From the NCBI RefSeq assembly GCF_016623495.1, contig NZ_JAEHHL010000001.1, positions 558,001-622,000 of the forward strand: a DNA stretch of 64,000 bases, in the 5' to 3' direction. Of the stretch, positions 16,897 through 25,276 are shown piece by piece. Numbering within the stretch: position 1 is the first letter of the stretch; every line of letters starts with the position of its first letter. Position numbers and translations under genes: made by a program. The notes beneath the pieces are model-generated. The model was not told the DNA's origin and searched no databases. It saw only the letters and a program-made list of their open reading frames with translations. This DNA comes from Thermohalobaculum xanthum (GTDB lineage: Bacteria > Pseudomonadota > Alphaproteobacteria > Rhodobacterales > Rhodobacteraceae).

Positions 16897-17417
16897 TCTC
16901 GGTGCTGGTGGATATCCTGAGCTGGATCGCCCTGACCGCGGGCGCGGCCTTCTACGTGATCGGCGCGGTCGGGATGACGCGCATGCCCGACCTGTTCACG
17001 CGGATGCACTCGGTCTCGGTCTCGGACACGATGGGCGTGGGCCTTCTTTGCTTCGGCATGATCCTGCAGGCGGGCCCCAGCCTGCTCGCGGTGAAGATCG
17101 CCTTCGTCGTGCTCGTGCTCTGGGCCACCGGCGCGGTCGCGACGCACGCGCTGGCGCGCGCCGCACTGCATGACGGCGCGAAGCCGCTTCTCGCCGCGCC
17201 CGACGGACGGCTGGTGCCGACCGACTGCGTCGACCTCTTCCCCGAGCTTGGCGTCAGGCTCGCCCAGCCGCTCGCCTCCGAGACGCCCGAGGAAGGCGAG
17301 ACGCCCCTGCCCGACGACGGCGCCACGATCGCCGAGCCGGCGCCCGGATACGGCCCCGCAGGCAACACCGGGGCGAACCCCGACGCCGCCCCCGACCCGA
17401 CGCGCGAGGACCGCTGA
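16893..17417 (+). CDS. mrpG: Na+/H+ antiporter subunit G (MrpG; MbhC-like) with acidic tail
   Basis: A 174-residue protein whose first ~100 residues are MrpG: three helices and GAVGMTRMPDLFTRMHSVSV. The remaining ~70 residues form a Pro/Asp/Glu-rich hydrophilic tail, so it is longer than the 90-130 residues common in the family. Starts inside the mrpF stop; its own stop overlaps the next ATG by one base. Confidence 0.9.
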   Translation: MISVLVDILSWIALTAGAAFYVIGAVGMTRMPDLFTRMHSVSVSDTMGVGLLCFGMILQAGPSLLAVKIAFVVLVLWATGAVATHALARAALHDGAKPLLAAPDGRLVPTDCVDLFPELGVRLAQPLASETPEEGETPLPDDGATIAEPAPGYGPAGNTGANPDAAPDPTREDR

Positions 17418-17959
17418 TGGAACAGCTCATCAACATGGTGCTGCTCACGCTGCTGGCACTGATCACCTTCGGCATCATCCGGGTGCGCAACCTCTTCGCC
17501 GTTGTCGTCCTGACCAGCGCCTATTCCTTCCTGATGGCCAGCGTGATGATGGTGCTGGACGCCGTCGACGTGGCGATGACCGAGGCATCGGTGGGCGCAG
17601 GGATCTCGACGGTTCTGGCGCTTGGCGCGCTCTACCTGACCAAGACCGAGGAAGCCGAGCCGCGCTACTCGCCGCTGCTGCCCGCGGTCGTCGCCGGCAC
17701 GACCGGCGCGGTGCTGATCTTCGGCACGCTGGACCTGCCGCCCTTCGGCAGCGCGGACACGCCGCTGAACACCCATGTCGGCGCCGACTACCTCGCCCGG
17801 AACATGGCCGAGACCGACATTCCCAACGTCGTGACCTCGGTCCTGGCCTCGTATCGCGGCTTCGATACGCTGGGCGAGACCACGGTCGTCTTCACCGCGG
17901 GCATTGGCGTGCTGATGCTGCTCAAGCGCTGGCGCAAGGCCGAACGGCGGGAGGACTGA
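17417..17959 (+). CDS. MrpA C-terminal-like subunit (DUF4040; fused MbhD/MbhE type)
   Basis: A 180-residue membrane protein matching the C-terminal part of MrpA rather than MrpB. The first ~85 residues are the DUF4040/MbhD unit (ASVMMVLDAVDVAMTEASVG), and the end carries the MbhE-like segment NVVTSVLASYRGFDTLGETT. In canonical Mrp these modules are fused behind the NuoL-like part of MrpA; here they are a separate gene placed before subunit B, exactly as mbhD-mbhE sit in archaeal hydrogenase operons. Confidence 0.85.
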   Translation: MEQLINMVLLTLLALITFGIIRVRNLFAVVVLTSAYSFLMASVMMVLDAVDVAMTEASVGAGISTVLALGALYLTKTEEAEPRYSPLLPAVVAGTTGAVLIFGTLDLPPFGSADTPLNTHVGADYLARNMAETDIPNVVTSVLASYRGFDTLGETTVVFTAGIGVLMLLKRWRKAERRED

Positions 17960-17962
17960 TCG

Positions 17963-18385
17963 ATGCGGCTCGACACGATCCTTCGCATCGTCGCGAAGAT
18001 CTTCATCCCCTTCATCCTGATGTTCGGCCTCTATGTGCAGCTGCACGGTGATTTCGGGCCGGGCGGCGGATTCCAGGCGGGCGTGATCGTCGCGGCCGGC
18101 ATCATCCTCTACGGCATCATCTACGGCATCAACGCGGCCCAGCGCGCCGTCCCGCCGGGGTTGGTCGAGGCGATGATGCCGCTGGGCGTCGCCATCTTCG
18201 CGGGCGTCGGCATCGCCGGCTTCTTCACCGGCCGCAACTATCTCGACTACTCGAACCTGATGCATGGCGACATGGTTCACGGCCAGCACTGGGGCGTGTT
18301 CCTGGTCGAGATCGGCGTGCTGGTGACGGTGTCCTCGACCATGCTCGCGATCTTCTACGCCTTCGCCGGGAGGGGCCGCGAATGA
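17963..18385 (+). CDS. mrpB: Na+/H+ antiporter subunit B (MnhB domain; MbhF-like)
   Basis: A 140-residue four-helix protein with the MnhB signature LYVQLHGDFGPGGGFQAG near residues 23-40 and GRNYLDYSNLMHG later. Lies between the MrpA C-terminal module and mrpC, with an ATGA overlap into mrpC. Structural part of the antiporter membrane complex. Confidence 0.9.
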   Translation: MRLDTILRIVAKIFIPFILMFGLYVQLHGDFGPGGGFQAGVIVAAGIILYGIIYGINAAQRAVPPGLVEAMMPLGVAIFAGVGIAGFFTGRNYLDYSNLMHGDMVHGQHWGVFLVEIGVLVTVSSTMLAIFYAFAGRGRE

Positions 18386-18759
18386 CGCTCTTCGAAGAGA
18401 TCGCCCAGCATTACAACTACTGGGTGACCATCCTCCTGATGGTCTCGGGCCTCTATATCGTCGTGGCAAAATCCAACATGATCAAGCGCTTGCTTGGCCT
18501 GTCGGTGTTCCAGACGTCGGTCTATCTTCTGTACCTGAGCCCCGGGAAGATCCTGGGCGGCACCCCGCCCATCCTCGCGTCCGAGTATTCGGTCTACGCG
18601 AACCCGCTGCCCCATGTGCTGATCCTCACCGCCATCGTGGTCGGCGTCGCGACGCTCGCGCTCGGCCTCGCGCTTGCGGTGCGGATCAACGAAGCCTTCG
18701 GTTCGATCGAGGAGGACGAGATCGTGCCCGTCATCGACAGGGAAGACCACGCCGCATGA
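18382..18759 (+). CDS. mrpC: Na+/H+ antiporter subunit C (MrpC/NuoK-like; MbhG-like)
   Basis: A 125-residue three-helix protein homologous to NuoK. Typical features are KSNMIKRLLGLSVFQTSVYL and NPLPHVLILTAIVVGVATLA. It links the NuoL/M/N-type subunits to the rest of the complex. Overlaps both neighbours by 4 bases. Confidence 0.92.
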   Translation: MTLFEEIAQHYNYWVTILLMVSGLYIVVAKSNMIKRLLGLSVFQTSVYLLYLSPGKILGGTPPILASEYSVYANPLPHVLILTAIVVGVATLALGLALAVRINEAFGSIEEDEIVPVIDREDHAA

Positions 18760-20258
18760 GCGTCGAGCATCACGCCTTCCATGTGACCGAGCACCTGCCC
18801 GCGCTCGCCGCCGTCGTCCCGCTCGTCGGCGCGGTGCTGGCCGCGCTGGTGCGCAACGGGACGATCGCCTGGCTCGTCTCGCTGGCCGTCGGCCTGGCCC
18901 TGCCCGTCATCTCGATCCTGATGCTCTGGGAAGTCCAGGCATCCGGACCCATCTCCTACGCGCTGGGCGGCTGGGCGCCGCCGGTCGGGATCGAGTTCCG
19001 CGTGGATCTCGCCAACGCCTATCTCGCGATCCTCGTCTCGGTCATGGCCGGCGTGGTGCTCGCGGGGTCGCCGCGCTCGATCGACGACGAGGTCAACCCC
19101 GAGAACCGCGCATGGTACTACGCGGCGTTCCTGCTCTGCCTGTGCGGCCTGATGGGCATGATCGTCACCGGCGACGCCTTCAACGTCTTCGTGTTCATGG
19201 AGGTCTCGTCGCTTGCGACCTACATCCTGATCGCGATGGGACGTGACCGGCGCGCCCTGGTCGCCGCCTACCAGTACCTGATCATCGGCACGGTCGGCGC
19301 CACCTTCTACGTCATCGGCGTGGGCCTGCTGCTGGCGATGACCGGCACGCTCAACCTGGTCGACCTGGCGCAGCGGCTGCCGCAGATCGAGGCGACGCGG
19401 CCCCTGTTCACCGCGGTGGCCTTCATCATCGTCGGTCTGGGACTCAAGCTCGCCCTGTTCCCGATGCACCTGTGGCTGCCGAACGCCTATGCCTACGCGC
19501 CGTCGTCGGCGTCTGCCTTCGTCGCGTCGACCGCCACGAAGGTTGCGGTATACCTGCTGCTGCGCTTCACCTTTTCTGTCTACGGCGTTGATTTCGTGCT
19601 GCCCGAGACCCCTGCCGCGACGCTCTTCATGATCCTTGCCTCGGTGGCGATGATCTCGGGTTCGCTCTCGGCGATCTTCCAGACCAACGTGAAGCGAATG
19701 CTGGCCTACTCGTCGGTCAGCCAGATCGGCTACATCATCCTCGGCATCGCGATGATCAGCGAGACCGGGCTGACCGGCGGCATCAGCCACATGTTCAACC
19801 ACGCCCTGATCAAGGGTGCGCTGTTCATCGCGGTTGCCGCGGTGATCTTCGCGACGGGCGCGGTCCGCATCGACGACATGGCCGGCCTCGGCCGGACGAT
19901 GCCGGTCACCATGGGCGCCTTCGTCATCGCGGGCCTCGGCCTGATCGGCGTGCCGGGCACCGCGGGCTTCATCTCGAAGTGGTACCTGATCCAGGGCGCC
20001 GCCGAGCAGGGCATGTGGTGGATCGTCGCCGTGATCGTCGTCTCGTCGCTGATGGCGGTCTTCTACATCGGCCGCGTGGTCGAGGTGGCGTGGTTCCGCG
20101 CTCCGCTGTCTGACGCGCCGCGCCGCGCGCCACCCGAGCTGGTGCTCGCCGCCGTGGCGCTCGCGGTCGCCGTCGTGATCTTCGGGTTCTTCACCGAGTT
20201 TTCCGCCGGAGTTGCGAGTGACGCCGCGCGTGTTCTGCTCGAGGGGTATGCGCGATGA
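18756..20258 (+). CDS. mrpD: Na+/H+ antiporter subunit D (MrpD; MbhH-like)
   Basis: A 500-residue NuoN/M-type antiporter subunit with about 14 helices. The buried Glu of helix 5 (NVFVFMEVSSLATYI) and the Lys of helix 7 (GLGLKLALFPMHLWLP), part of the proton pathway, are present, followed by APSSASAFVASTATKVAVYL. It is the first of three such subunits in this operon. Starts in the mrpC stop; a 4-base overlap leads to the next subunit. Confidence 0.92.
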   Translation: MSVEHHAFHVTEHLPALAAVVPLVGAVLAALVRNGTIAWLVSLAVGLALPVISILMLWEVQASGPISYALGGWAPPVGIEFRVDLANAYLAILVSVMAGVVLAGSPRSIDDEVNPENRAWYYAAFLLCLCGLMGMIVTGDAFNVFVFMEVSSLATYILIAMGRDRRALVAAYQYLIIGTVGATFYVIGVGLLLAMTGTLNLVDLAQRLPQIEATRPLFTAVAFIIVGLGLKLALFPMHLWLPNAYAYAPSSASAFVASTATKVAVYLLLRFTFSVYGVDFVLPETPAATLFMILASVAMISGSLSAIFQTNVKRMLAYSSVSQIGYIILGIAMISETGLTGGISHMFNHALIKGALFIAVAAVIFATGAVRIDDMAGLGRTMPVTMGAFVIAGLGLIGVPGTAGFISKWYLIQGAAEQGMWWIVAVIVVSSLMAVFYIGRVVEVAWFRAPLSDAPRRAPPELVLAAVALAVAVVIFGFFTEFSAGVASDAARVLLEGYAR

Positions 20259-21775
20259 CCAGCACGCTACTCATGGACATCGCCCTGCTGCTGCCCTTCG
20301 CCGGCGCGATCGGCATCTGGCTTGCGGGGCGCTGGCCAAACCTGCGCGAGGCGGTGACGCTGGCAACGGCGGGCGGGCTGTTCATCGTCGTGATCACGCT
20401 GCTCATGCGCGTGCTCGACGGCGAGCGGCCCGAGATTCACCCGATCCAGCTGTTCCCGGGCGTCTCGATCGACTTCGTGCTCGAGCCGCTGGGCATGCTG
20501 TTCGCGACCGTGGCCTCGACGCTGTGGATCGTGAACTCGGTCTACTCGATCGGCTACATGCGCGGGAACAACGAGCCGCGGCAGACGCCGTTCTACATCT
20601 GCTTCGCCGTCGCAATCGGCGGCGCGATCGGCGTCTCGTTCGCCGGCAACCTGCTGACGCTGTTCCTGTATTACGAGCTGCTCACGCTCTCGACCTACCC
20701 GCTGGTCACGCACAAGGGCACGGACGAGGCCAAGGCGAAGGGCCGGGTCTATCTCATCCTGCTGATGGGCACCTCGATGCTGCTGATGCTGCCGGCCATT
20801 ATCTGGGTGCTGACGGCGGCGGGCACGACGGAGTTCACGCCGGGCGGCGTCCTGGCGGGCGCCGGACTGACGACAGGGATGCTGGCGGTTCTCTACACCA
20901 TCTTCATGTACGGCATCGGCAAGGCCGCGCTGATGCCGGTGCATTTCTGGCTGCCCGCCGCGATGGTGGCGCCGACGCCGGTCTCGGCCCTGCTGCACGC
21001 GGTTGCGGTCGTCAAGGCGGGCGTGTTCTCGGTCCTCAAGATCACGGTCTACATCTTCGGCATCGACCTGCTGGCCGAGACCGGCGCATCGCTTCCGGTC
21101 GCCTATATCGCCGGCGCGACCGTGGTGCTGGCCTCGATGGTGGCGCTGACGCGCGACAACCTCAAGGCGCGCCTCGCCTACTCGACGGTCAGCCAGCTTT
21201 CCTACGTCGTCATGGCGGCGGCGATCGCCACGCCCGCGGCGGTGATCGGGGCAGCAATGCACATCGCGGCCCATGCGGTCTCGAAGATCACGCTCTTCTT
21301 CGGCGCGGGCGCGATCTACACCGCCCACCACCTGACCGAGGTCAGCCAGCTCGACGGCATCGGCCGCAAGATGCCGATCACGCTGGGCACCTTCCTGATC
21401 GGCTCGCTCTCGATCATCGGGCTGCCGCCGCTGATCGGTGTCTGGAGCAAGTGGTGGATCGGCGTCGGCGGGGCGGACGCGGACCAGTACTGGGTCCTCG
21501 CGGTGCTGATGATCAGCTCGCTGCTCAACATCGCCTACCTCATGCCCATCGCCGCGCGAGGCTTCTTCGTCGCGCCGCCGGACGCCAAGCCGGGCGAGCC
21601 CGTCGCGCTGAAGGAGGCGCCGATCGCCTGCCTGCTCGCCCTGCTCGCGACCGCGGCCCTGTGCCTCCTGCTGTTCTTCGGAGCGAGCGAGTTGGAGACG
21701 CTGCTCGCCGAGATTGCGCCGGTCGACGCCGCGCAGCCCCCTGTCGAAGGAGAGGCCAATGTCAATCTACAGTGA
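20255..21775 (+). CDS. Second NuoL/MrpA-N-like antiporter subunit
   Basis: A 506-residue membrane protein closer to the N-terminal part of MrpA/NuoL than to MrpD, judged by HFWLPAAMVAPTPVSALLHA and AVVKAGVFSVLKI. Helix-5 Glu (LYYELLTLSTYPLV) and helix-7 Lys (YGIGKAALMPVHFW) are kept. It lacks the C-terminal MrpA modules, which are encoded separately upstream at 17417-17959. Overlaps mrpD by 4 bases and the small gene downstream by 17. Confidence 0.88.
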   Translation: MTSTLLMDIALLLPFAGAIGIWLAGRWPNLREAVTLATAGGLFIVVITLLMRVLDGERPEIHPIQLFPGVSIDFVLEPLGMLFATVASTLWIVNSVYSIGYMRGNNEPRQTPFYICFAVAIGGAIGVSFAGNLLTLFLYYELLTLSTYPLVTHKGTDEAKAKGRVYLILLMGTSMLLMLPAIIWVLTAAGTTEFTPGGVLAGAGLTTGMLAVLYTIFMYGIGKAALMPVHFWLPAAMVAPTPVSALLHAVAVVKAGVFSVLKITVYIFGIDLLAETGASLPVAYIAGATVVLASMVALTRDNLKARLAYSTVSQLSYVVMAAAIATPAAVIGAAMHIAAHAVSKITLFFGAGAIYTAHHLTEVSQLDGIGRKMPITLGTFLIGSLSIIGLPPLIGVWSKWWIGVGGADADQYWVLAVLMISSLLNIAYLMPIAARGFFVAPPDAKPGEPVALKEAPIACLLALLATAALCLLLFFGASELETLLAEIAPVDAAQPPVEGEANVNLQ

Positions 21776-22058
21776 GCCGACGCTCGACCCGAACGACGTC
21801 CCCCGCGCCAAGAAGGGCGAGCCGGCGCGCTGGTTCGACCACAAGCGCAACGTCAACAAGATCGTCTACGGCGTCTACGGCTTCAGCGCCTTCCTGCTGC
21901 TGATCGATCCGCTGATCCACAAGCACGGCCCATTCGCCATCGAGCACTGGATCGGCTTCTACGGCATCTATGGCTTCGTCGGCTGCGTCTTCCTCGTGCT
22001 CGCCGCCAAGGAACTGCGCAAAGTGGTGATGCGTCCGGAGGACTACTATGATCGGTGA
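21759..22058 (+). CDS. Small membrane protein of the Mrp-like operon, unknown
   Basis: A 99-residue protein: hydrophilic N-terminal ~45 residues (ARWFDHKRNVNKIVYGVYGF at the boundary), two hydrophobic helices (about 46-62 and 70-88) and a charged end. I recognise no family. It overlaps the genes on both sides (17 and 11 bases), and its codon use fits the operon, so it is real and probably an accessory subunit of the antiporter. AGGAGA lies just upstream of ATG 21759. Confidence 0.75.
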   Translation: MSIYSEPTLDPNDVPRAKKGEPARWFDHKRNVNKIVYGVYGFSAFLLLIDPLIHKHGPFAIEHWIGFYGIYGFVGCVFLVLAAKELRKVVMRPEDYYDR

Positions 22059-23751
22059 TCATCTGATCGAGATCTCGCCCGGGCTCGTCATCATCCTCGG
22101 CGCCCTGCTGGTGCCGCTCCTGCGCAGCCAGATGCGCAGGATCTGGATGCTCGCGCTGCCGGTCATCGTCTTCTTCTACGTGCTCACGCTCGACCACGGG
22201 CAGCACGGGGTGATCACCGTCTTCGATCTCGAGCTGACCACCCTGCGCGTGGACCGGCTCAGCCTGATCTTCGGCTACATCTTCACGATCGCGCTGTGGC
22301 TCGGGGTGATCTACCAGCTGCACGTGAAGGGCTGGCTCGAACAGGTCGCGGGCCTCGTCTATGCCGGCAGCGCCATCGGCGCGGTCTTCGCCGGCGACCT
22401 GGTGACGCTCTTCCTGTTCTGGGAAGGCACCGCCATCGCCTCGGTCTTCCTGATCTGGGCGCGGGGAACCGAGCACGCCCTGAGCGCCGGCATGCGCTAC
22501 CTGGTCGTGCAGGTGGGCTCGGGCGTCCTGCTGCTGGCCGGCACCATGATCCATTACGGCCAGACGGGCTCGATCGCCTTCGAGAGCTTCGACATCGAGA
22601 CCACCGCCGGCCTGCTGATCTTCATTTCCTTCGGCATCAAGGCCGCCTTCCCGTTCCTGCACAACTGGCTTCAGGACGCCTATCCCGAGGCGACGGTGAC
22701 CGGCACGGTGATGCTCTCGGCCTTCACCACCAAGCTTGCGATCTACTCGCTCGCGCGCGGCTTCGCGGGGACCGAGATCCTGGTGCCGATCGGCGCCACG
22801 ATGACCGCGTTTCCGATCTTCTACGCGGTGATCGAGAACGATCTCAGGCGCGTGCTCAGCTACAGCCTGAACAACCAGTTGGGCTTCATGGTGGTCGGGA
22901 TCGGCATCGGCACCGAGCTGTCGATCAGCGGGGCGGCGGCACATGCCTTCTGCCACATCCTCTACAAGGCGCTCCTGTTCATGTCGATGGGCGCGGTGCT
23001 GCACAGGGTCGGCACGGTCAAGGGCTCGGAGCTTGGCGGCTTGTACAAGACGATGCCCTGGACGACGGCCTTCTGTATCGTCGGCGCGGCATCGATCTCG
23101 GCCTTCCCGCTGTTCTCGGGCTTCATATCGAAGGCGCTGATCATCTCGGCCGCGATGAAGGAGGGGTATTTCTGGACCTGGATGGTGCTGCTGTTCGCCA
23201 GCGCGGGCGTGTTCCACCACTCGGGCATCAAGATCCCGTTCTTCGCCTTCTTCGCCCACGACTCCGGGATGCGCCCCAAGGAGGCGCCGCTCAACATGTT
23301 GATCGCCATGGGGATCACGGCGGCGCTGTGCATCCTTATCGGGATCTTCCCGGGGCCGCTCTACGCCATCCTGCCATATGACGTGACCTACCACGCCTAC
23401 ACCGTCGAGCACGTGGTCACCCAGCTCCAGCTGCTCGTGTTCTCGGCGCTGGCCTTCACGGTGCTGATGCGCACCGGGCTCTACCCGCCCGAGCTGCATT
23501 CGACCAATCTCGACTTCGACTGGTTCTGGCGGCGCGGTGGGCGTGCGGTGATCCGCCAGGCCCAGGCTATCTGGGTAGGCGCCTACCGCGGCTTCGTCGC
23601 GGGCTCGTGGCGCCGGGTCGGGGTGCTGATCGAGGGGCTCTACGAGAACTACGGGCCCGACGGCCCCCTCTCGCGTACCCGCCCCTCGGGCGCGATGGCG
23701 TTGTGGGTGTCGGTGCTGCTGACCGGCTTCCTGATCTTTTCCTACATCTGA
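22048..23751 (+). CDS. Third NuoM/N-like antiporter subunit
   Basis: A 567-residue membrane protein of the proton-translocating subunit family. It keeps the helix-5 Glu (LFLFWEGTAIASVFLI) and helix-7 Lys (FGIKAAFPFLHNWLQDAYPEA), and a long hydrophilic stretch (about residues 485-545) before a last helix. With mrpD and the MrpA-N-like subunit it makes three pump-like subunits, one more than the usual Mrp pair. Last gene of the operon; a hairpin follows at once. Confidence 0.88.
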   Translation: MIGDHLIEISPGLVIILGALLVPLLRSQMRRIWMLALPVIVFFYVLTLDHGQHGVITVFDLELTTLRVDRLSLIFGYIFTIALWLGVIYQLHVKGWLEQVAGLVYAGSAIGAVFAGDLVTLFLFWEGTAIASVFLIWARGTEHALSAGMRYLVVQVGSGVLLLAGTMIHYGQTGSIAFESFDIETTAGLLIFISFGIKAAFPFLHNWLQDAYPEATVTGTVMLSAFTTKLAIYSLARGFAGTEILVPIGATMTAFPIFYAVIENDLRRVLSYSLNNQLGFMVVGIGIGTELSISGAAAHAFCHILYKALLFMSMGAVLHRVGTVKGSELGGLYKTMPWTTAFCIVGAASISAFPLFSGFISKALIISAAMKEGYFWTWMVLLFASAGVFHHSGIKIPFFAFFAHDSGMRPKEAPLNMLIAMGITAALCILIGIFPGPLYAILPYDVTYHAYTVEHVVTQLQLLVFSALAFTVLMRTGLYPPELHSTNLDFDWFWRRGGRAVIRQAQAIWVGAYRGFVAGSWRRVGVLIEGLYENYGPDGPLSRTRPSGAMALWVSVLLTGFLIFSYI

Positions 23752-23771
23752 GGCGGCGGCAGCGCCGCCTC
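23750..23771. terminator. 9-bp inverted repeat between convergent operons
   Basis: GAGGCGGCG (23750-23758) and CGCCGCCTC (23763-23771) form a perfect 9-bp stem with a 4-base loop, starting within the stop codon of the last Mrp-like gene. It lies between that gene and the oppositely directed TerB-like gene. No T-run on either side. Confidence 0.55.
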
Positions 23772-23795
23772 GGGCCGCCCGGTCCGGGCGCGGGA

Positions 23796-24242
23796 TCAGG
23801 TCTCGTCGAGGCGCTGCGTGACCCGCTGGCGCGCAAGCCCCGCGTCACGGTCCTCGACATAGAGCAGCCCGCACAGCTTGCGCACCAGCGCGGCCTCGGC
23901 GTCGCAGCGCACGCCGTCCGCATAGATCACTTCCCAGACCGCCTCGATCACGCCGATGCGCTCCTCGTAGGGCACGGTATCCTTGATCACCCGGGTGAGG
24001 CTGACGAGGTCCGAGGCGCGTTCGGCCAGTGCGGCGCCGCTCTCGGCCAACTCGCTCGCCTCGGCAAGGGTCATCCCGAAGCGCCGCGCGATCAGCTCGG
24101 CGACCATCGCGTGCTCGGTCCCCTCGACCTGGCCGTCGGCCGAGGCCGCGCGCATCAGGACCGCGGCGAAGGCCTCGCGCCCATCGGGCGCTGCCCGTTC
24201 GCGGGGGATATCGGTGAAGATACTGGCAAGCCGCTCGAACAT
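23796..24242 (-). CDS. TerB-like (tellurite-resistance TerB domain) protein
   Basis: A 148-residue all-helical protein with the two acidic TerB segments: SADGQVEGTEHAMVAELI (about 33-50) and YADGVRCDAEAALVRKL (about 110-126). Stand-alone TerB-domain proteins of this type are widespread in Rhodobacterales; no ter operon adjoins, so a role in tellurite resistance should not be assumed. ATG 24242 is preceded by AGAGGGG. Diverges from kdsA. Confidence 0.82.
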   Translation of the reverse strand: MFERLASIFTDIPRERAAPDGREAFAAVLMRAASADGQVEGTEHAMVAELIARRFGMTLAEASELAESGAALAERASDLVSLTRVIKDTVPYEERIGVIEAVWEVIYADGVRCDAEAALVRKLCGLLYVEDRDAGLARQRVTQRLDET

Positions 24243-24380
24243 GCCCCTCTCTATACATGCCGCGACACGCGATGCCAGCCCTTCGCGCCGCACGAATTTC
24301 CCGCGCTCGTGTCGGCGCCCCGTGACGCGGCGGCGGGGATCGGCTATCTCCGGCTCAGAGCAGCCAACGGAGCAAGCCCC

Positions 24381-25247
24381 GTGACCCATGCCCCCAGCCA
24401 CCGCGTGACCATCGGCGGCGGCGACGTCGCCGCGGCGACCTTCGCCAATGACGGTCCCTTCGCCCTGATCGCGGGCCCCTGCCAGGCCGAGGGCGTGAGC
24501 CACTCGGTCGAGATCGCCGCGACGATGCACGAGGTCTGCCGCGCGCGCGGGATCCCGTACGTGTTCAAGGCGAGCTTCGACAAGGCCAACCGCACCTCGC
24601 TCGGAGGCAAGCGCGGACTGGGGATCGAGCGCGGGCTCGAGGTGCTGGCCGAGGTCCGGCGCCAGGTCGGGGTGCCAGTTCTGACCGACGTGCATACCGA
24701 GGAACAGTGCCGCCTTGCCGGCGCGGTCGCGGACGCGCTGCAGATCCCGGCCTTCCTCTGCCGCCAGACCGACCTCCTGCTGGCCGCGGGCGAGACCGGC
24801 AAGCCCGTGAACGTGAAGAAGGGCCAGTTCCTCGCGCCCTGGGACATGCCCAATGTCGCGCAGAAGATCGCCTCGACCGGCAACCGCTCGATCATGCTGT
24901 GCGAGCGCGGGAGCAGCTTCGGCTACAACACGCTGGTCACCGACATGCGCGGGCTGCCGCAGATGGCTGCAACGGGCTACCCGGTGATCTTCGACGCGAC
25001 CCATTCCGTGCAGCAGCCCGGCGGGCTCGGCGGCGCCTCGGGCGGCCAGCGCGAATTCGCCCCGGTGCTGGCGCGCGCCGCCGCGGCGGTCGGCGTCGCG
25101 GGCTTCTTCATCGAGACCCACCCCGACCCGGCGAACGCCCCCTCCGATGGGCCGAACATGATCCCGCTCGACCAGATGGCGGGGCTTCTCGACACGCTCG
25201 CCGCCTTCGACCGCGTGGCCAAGGCCGATCCCGTCGTGCTGAACTGA
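24381..25247 (+). CDS. kdsA: 3-deoxy-8-phosphooctulonate synthase
   Basis: A 288-residue enzyme condensing phosphoenolpyruvate and arabinose 5-phosphate to Kdo-8-phosphate for lipopolysaccharide or capsule. Recognisable segments are FKASFDKANRTSLGGKRG, DVHTEEQC, LCRQTDLLLAAG and FDATHSVQQPGG. Cys34 in AGPC stands where metal-dependent KdsA enzymes carry their metal Cys and the E. coli type has Asn, so a metal-dependent class is likely. GTG 24381 follows GGAG; no ATG fits. Forms an operon with the phosphomutase 29 bp downstream. Confidence 0.93.
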   Translation: MTHAPSHRVTIGGGDVAAATFANDGPFALIAGPCQAEGVSHSVEIAATMHEVCRARGIPYVFKASFDKANRTSLGGKRGLGIERGLEVLAEVRRQVGVPVLTDVHTEEQCRLAGAVADALQIPAFLCRQTDLLLAAGETGKPVNVKKGQFLAPWDMPNVAQKIASTGNRSIMLCERGSSFGYNTLVTDMRGLPQMAATGYPVIFDATHSVQQPGGLGGASGGQREFAPVLARAAAAVGVAGFFIETHPDPANAPSDGPNMIPLDQMAGLLDTLAAFDRVAKADPVVLN

Positions 25248-25276
25248 CCCCGACGCCCCCGACACCGAGGACCAAG

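Noticed and set aside
18594-19802. His/Asp/Glu/Arg-rich antisense frame over mrpC and mrpD
   Set aside because: Typical antisense artefact opposite hydrophobic membrane proteins in GC-rich DNA; no start context and no family.
21883-23499. 538-codon antisense frame over the third antiporter subunit
   Set aside because: Same artefact; composition is low complexity and charged, and the plus-strand gene is unambiguous.
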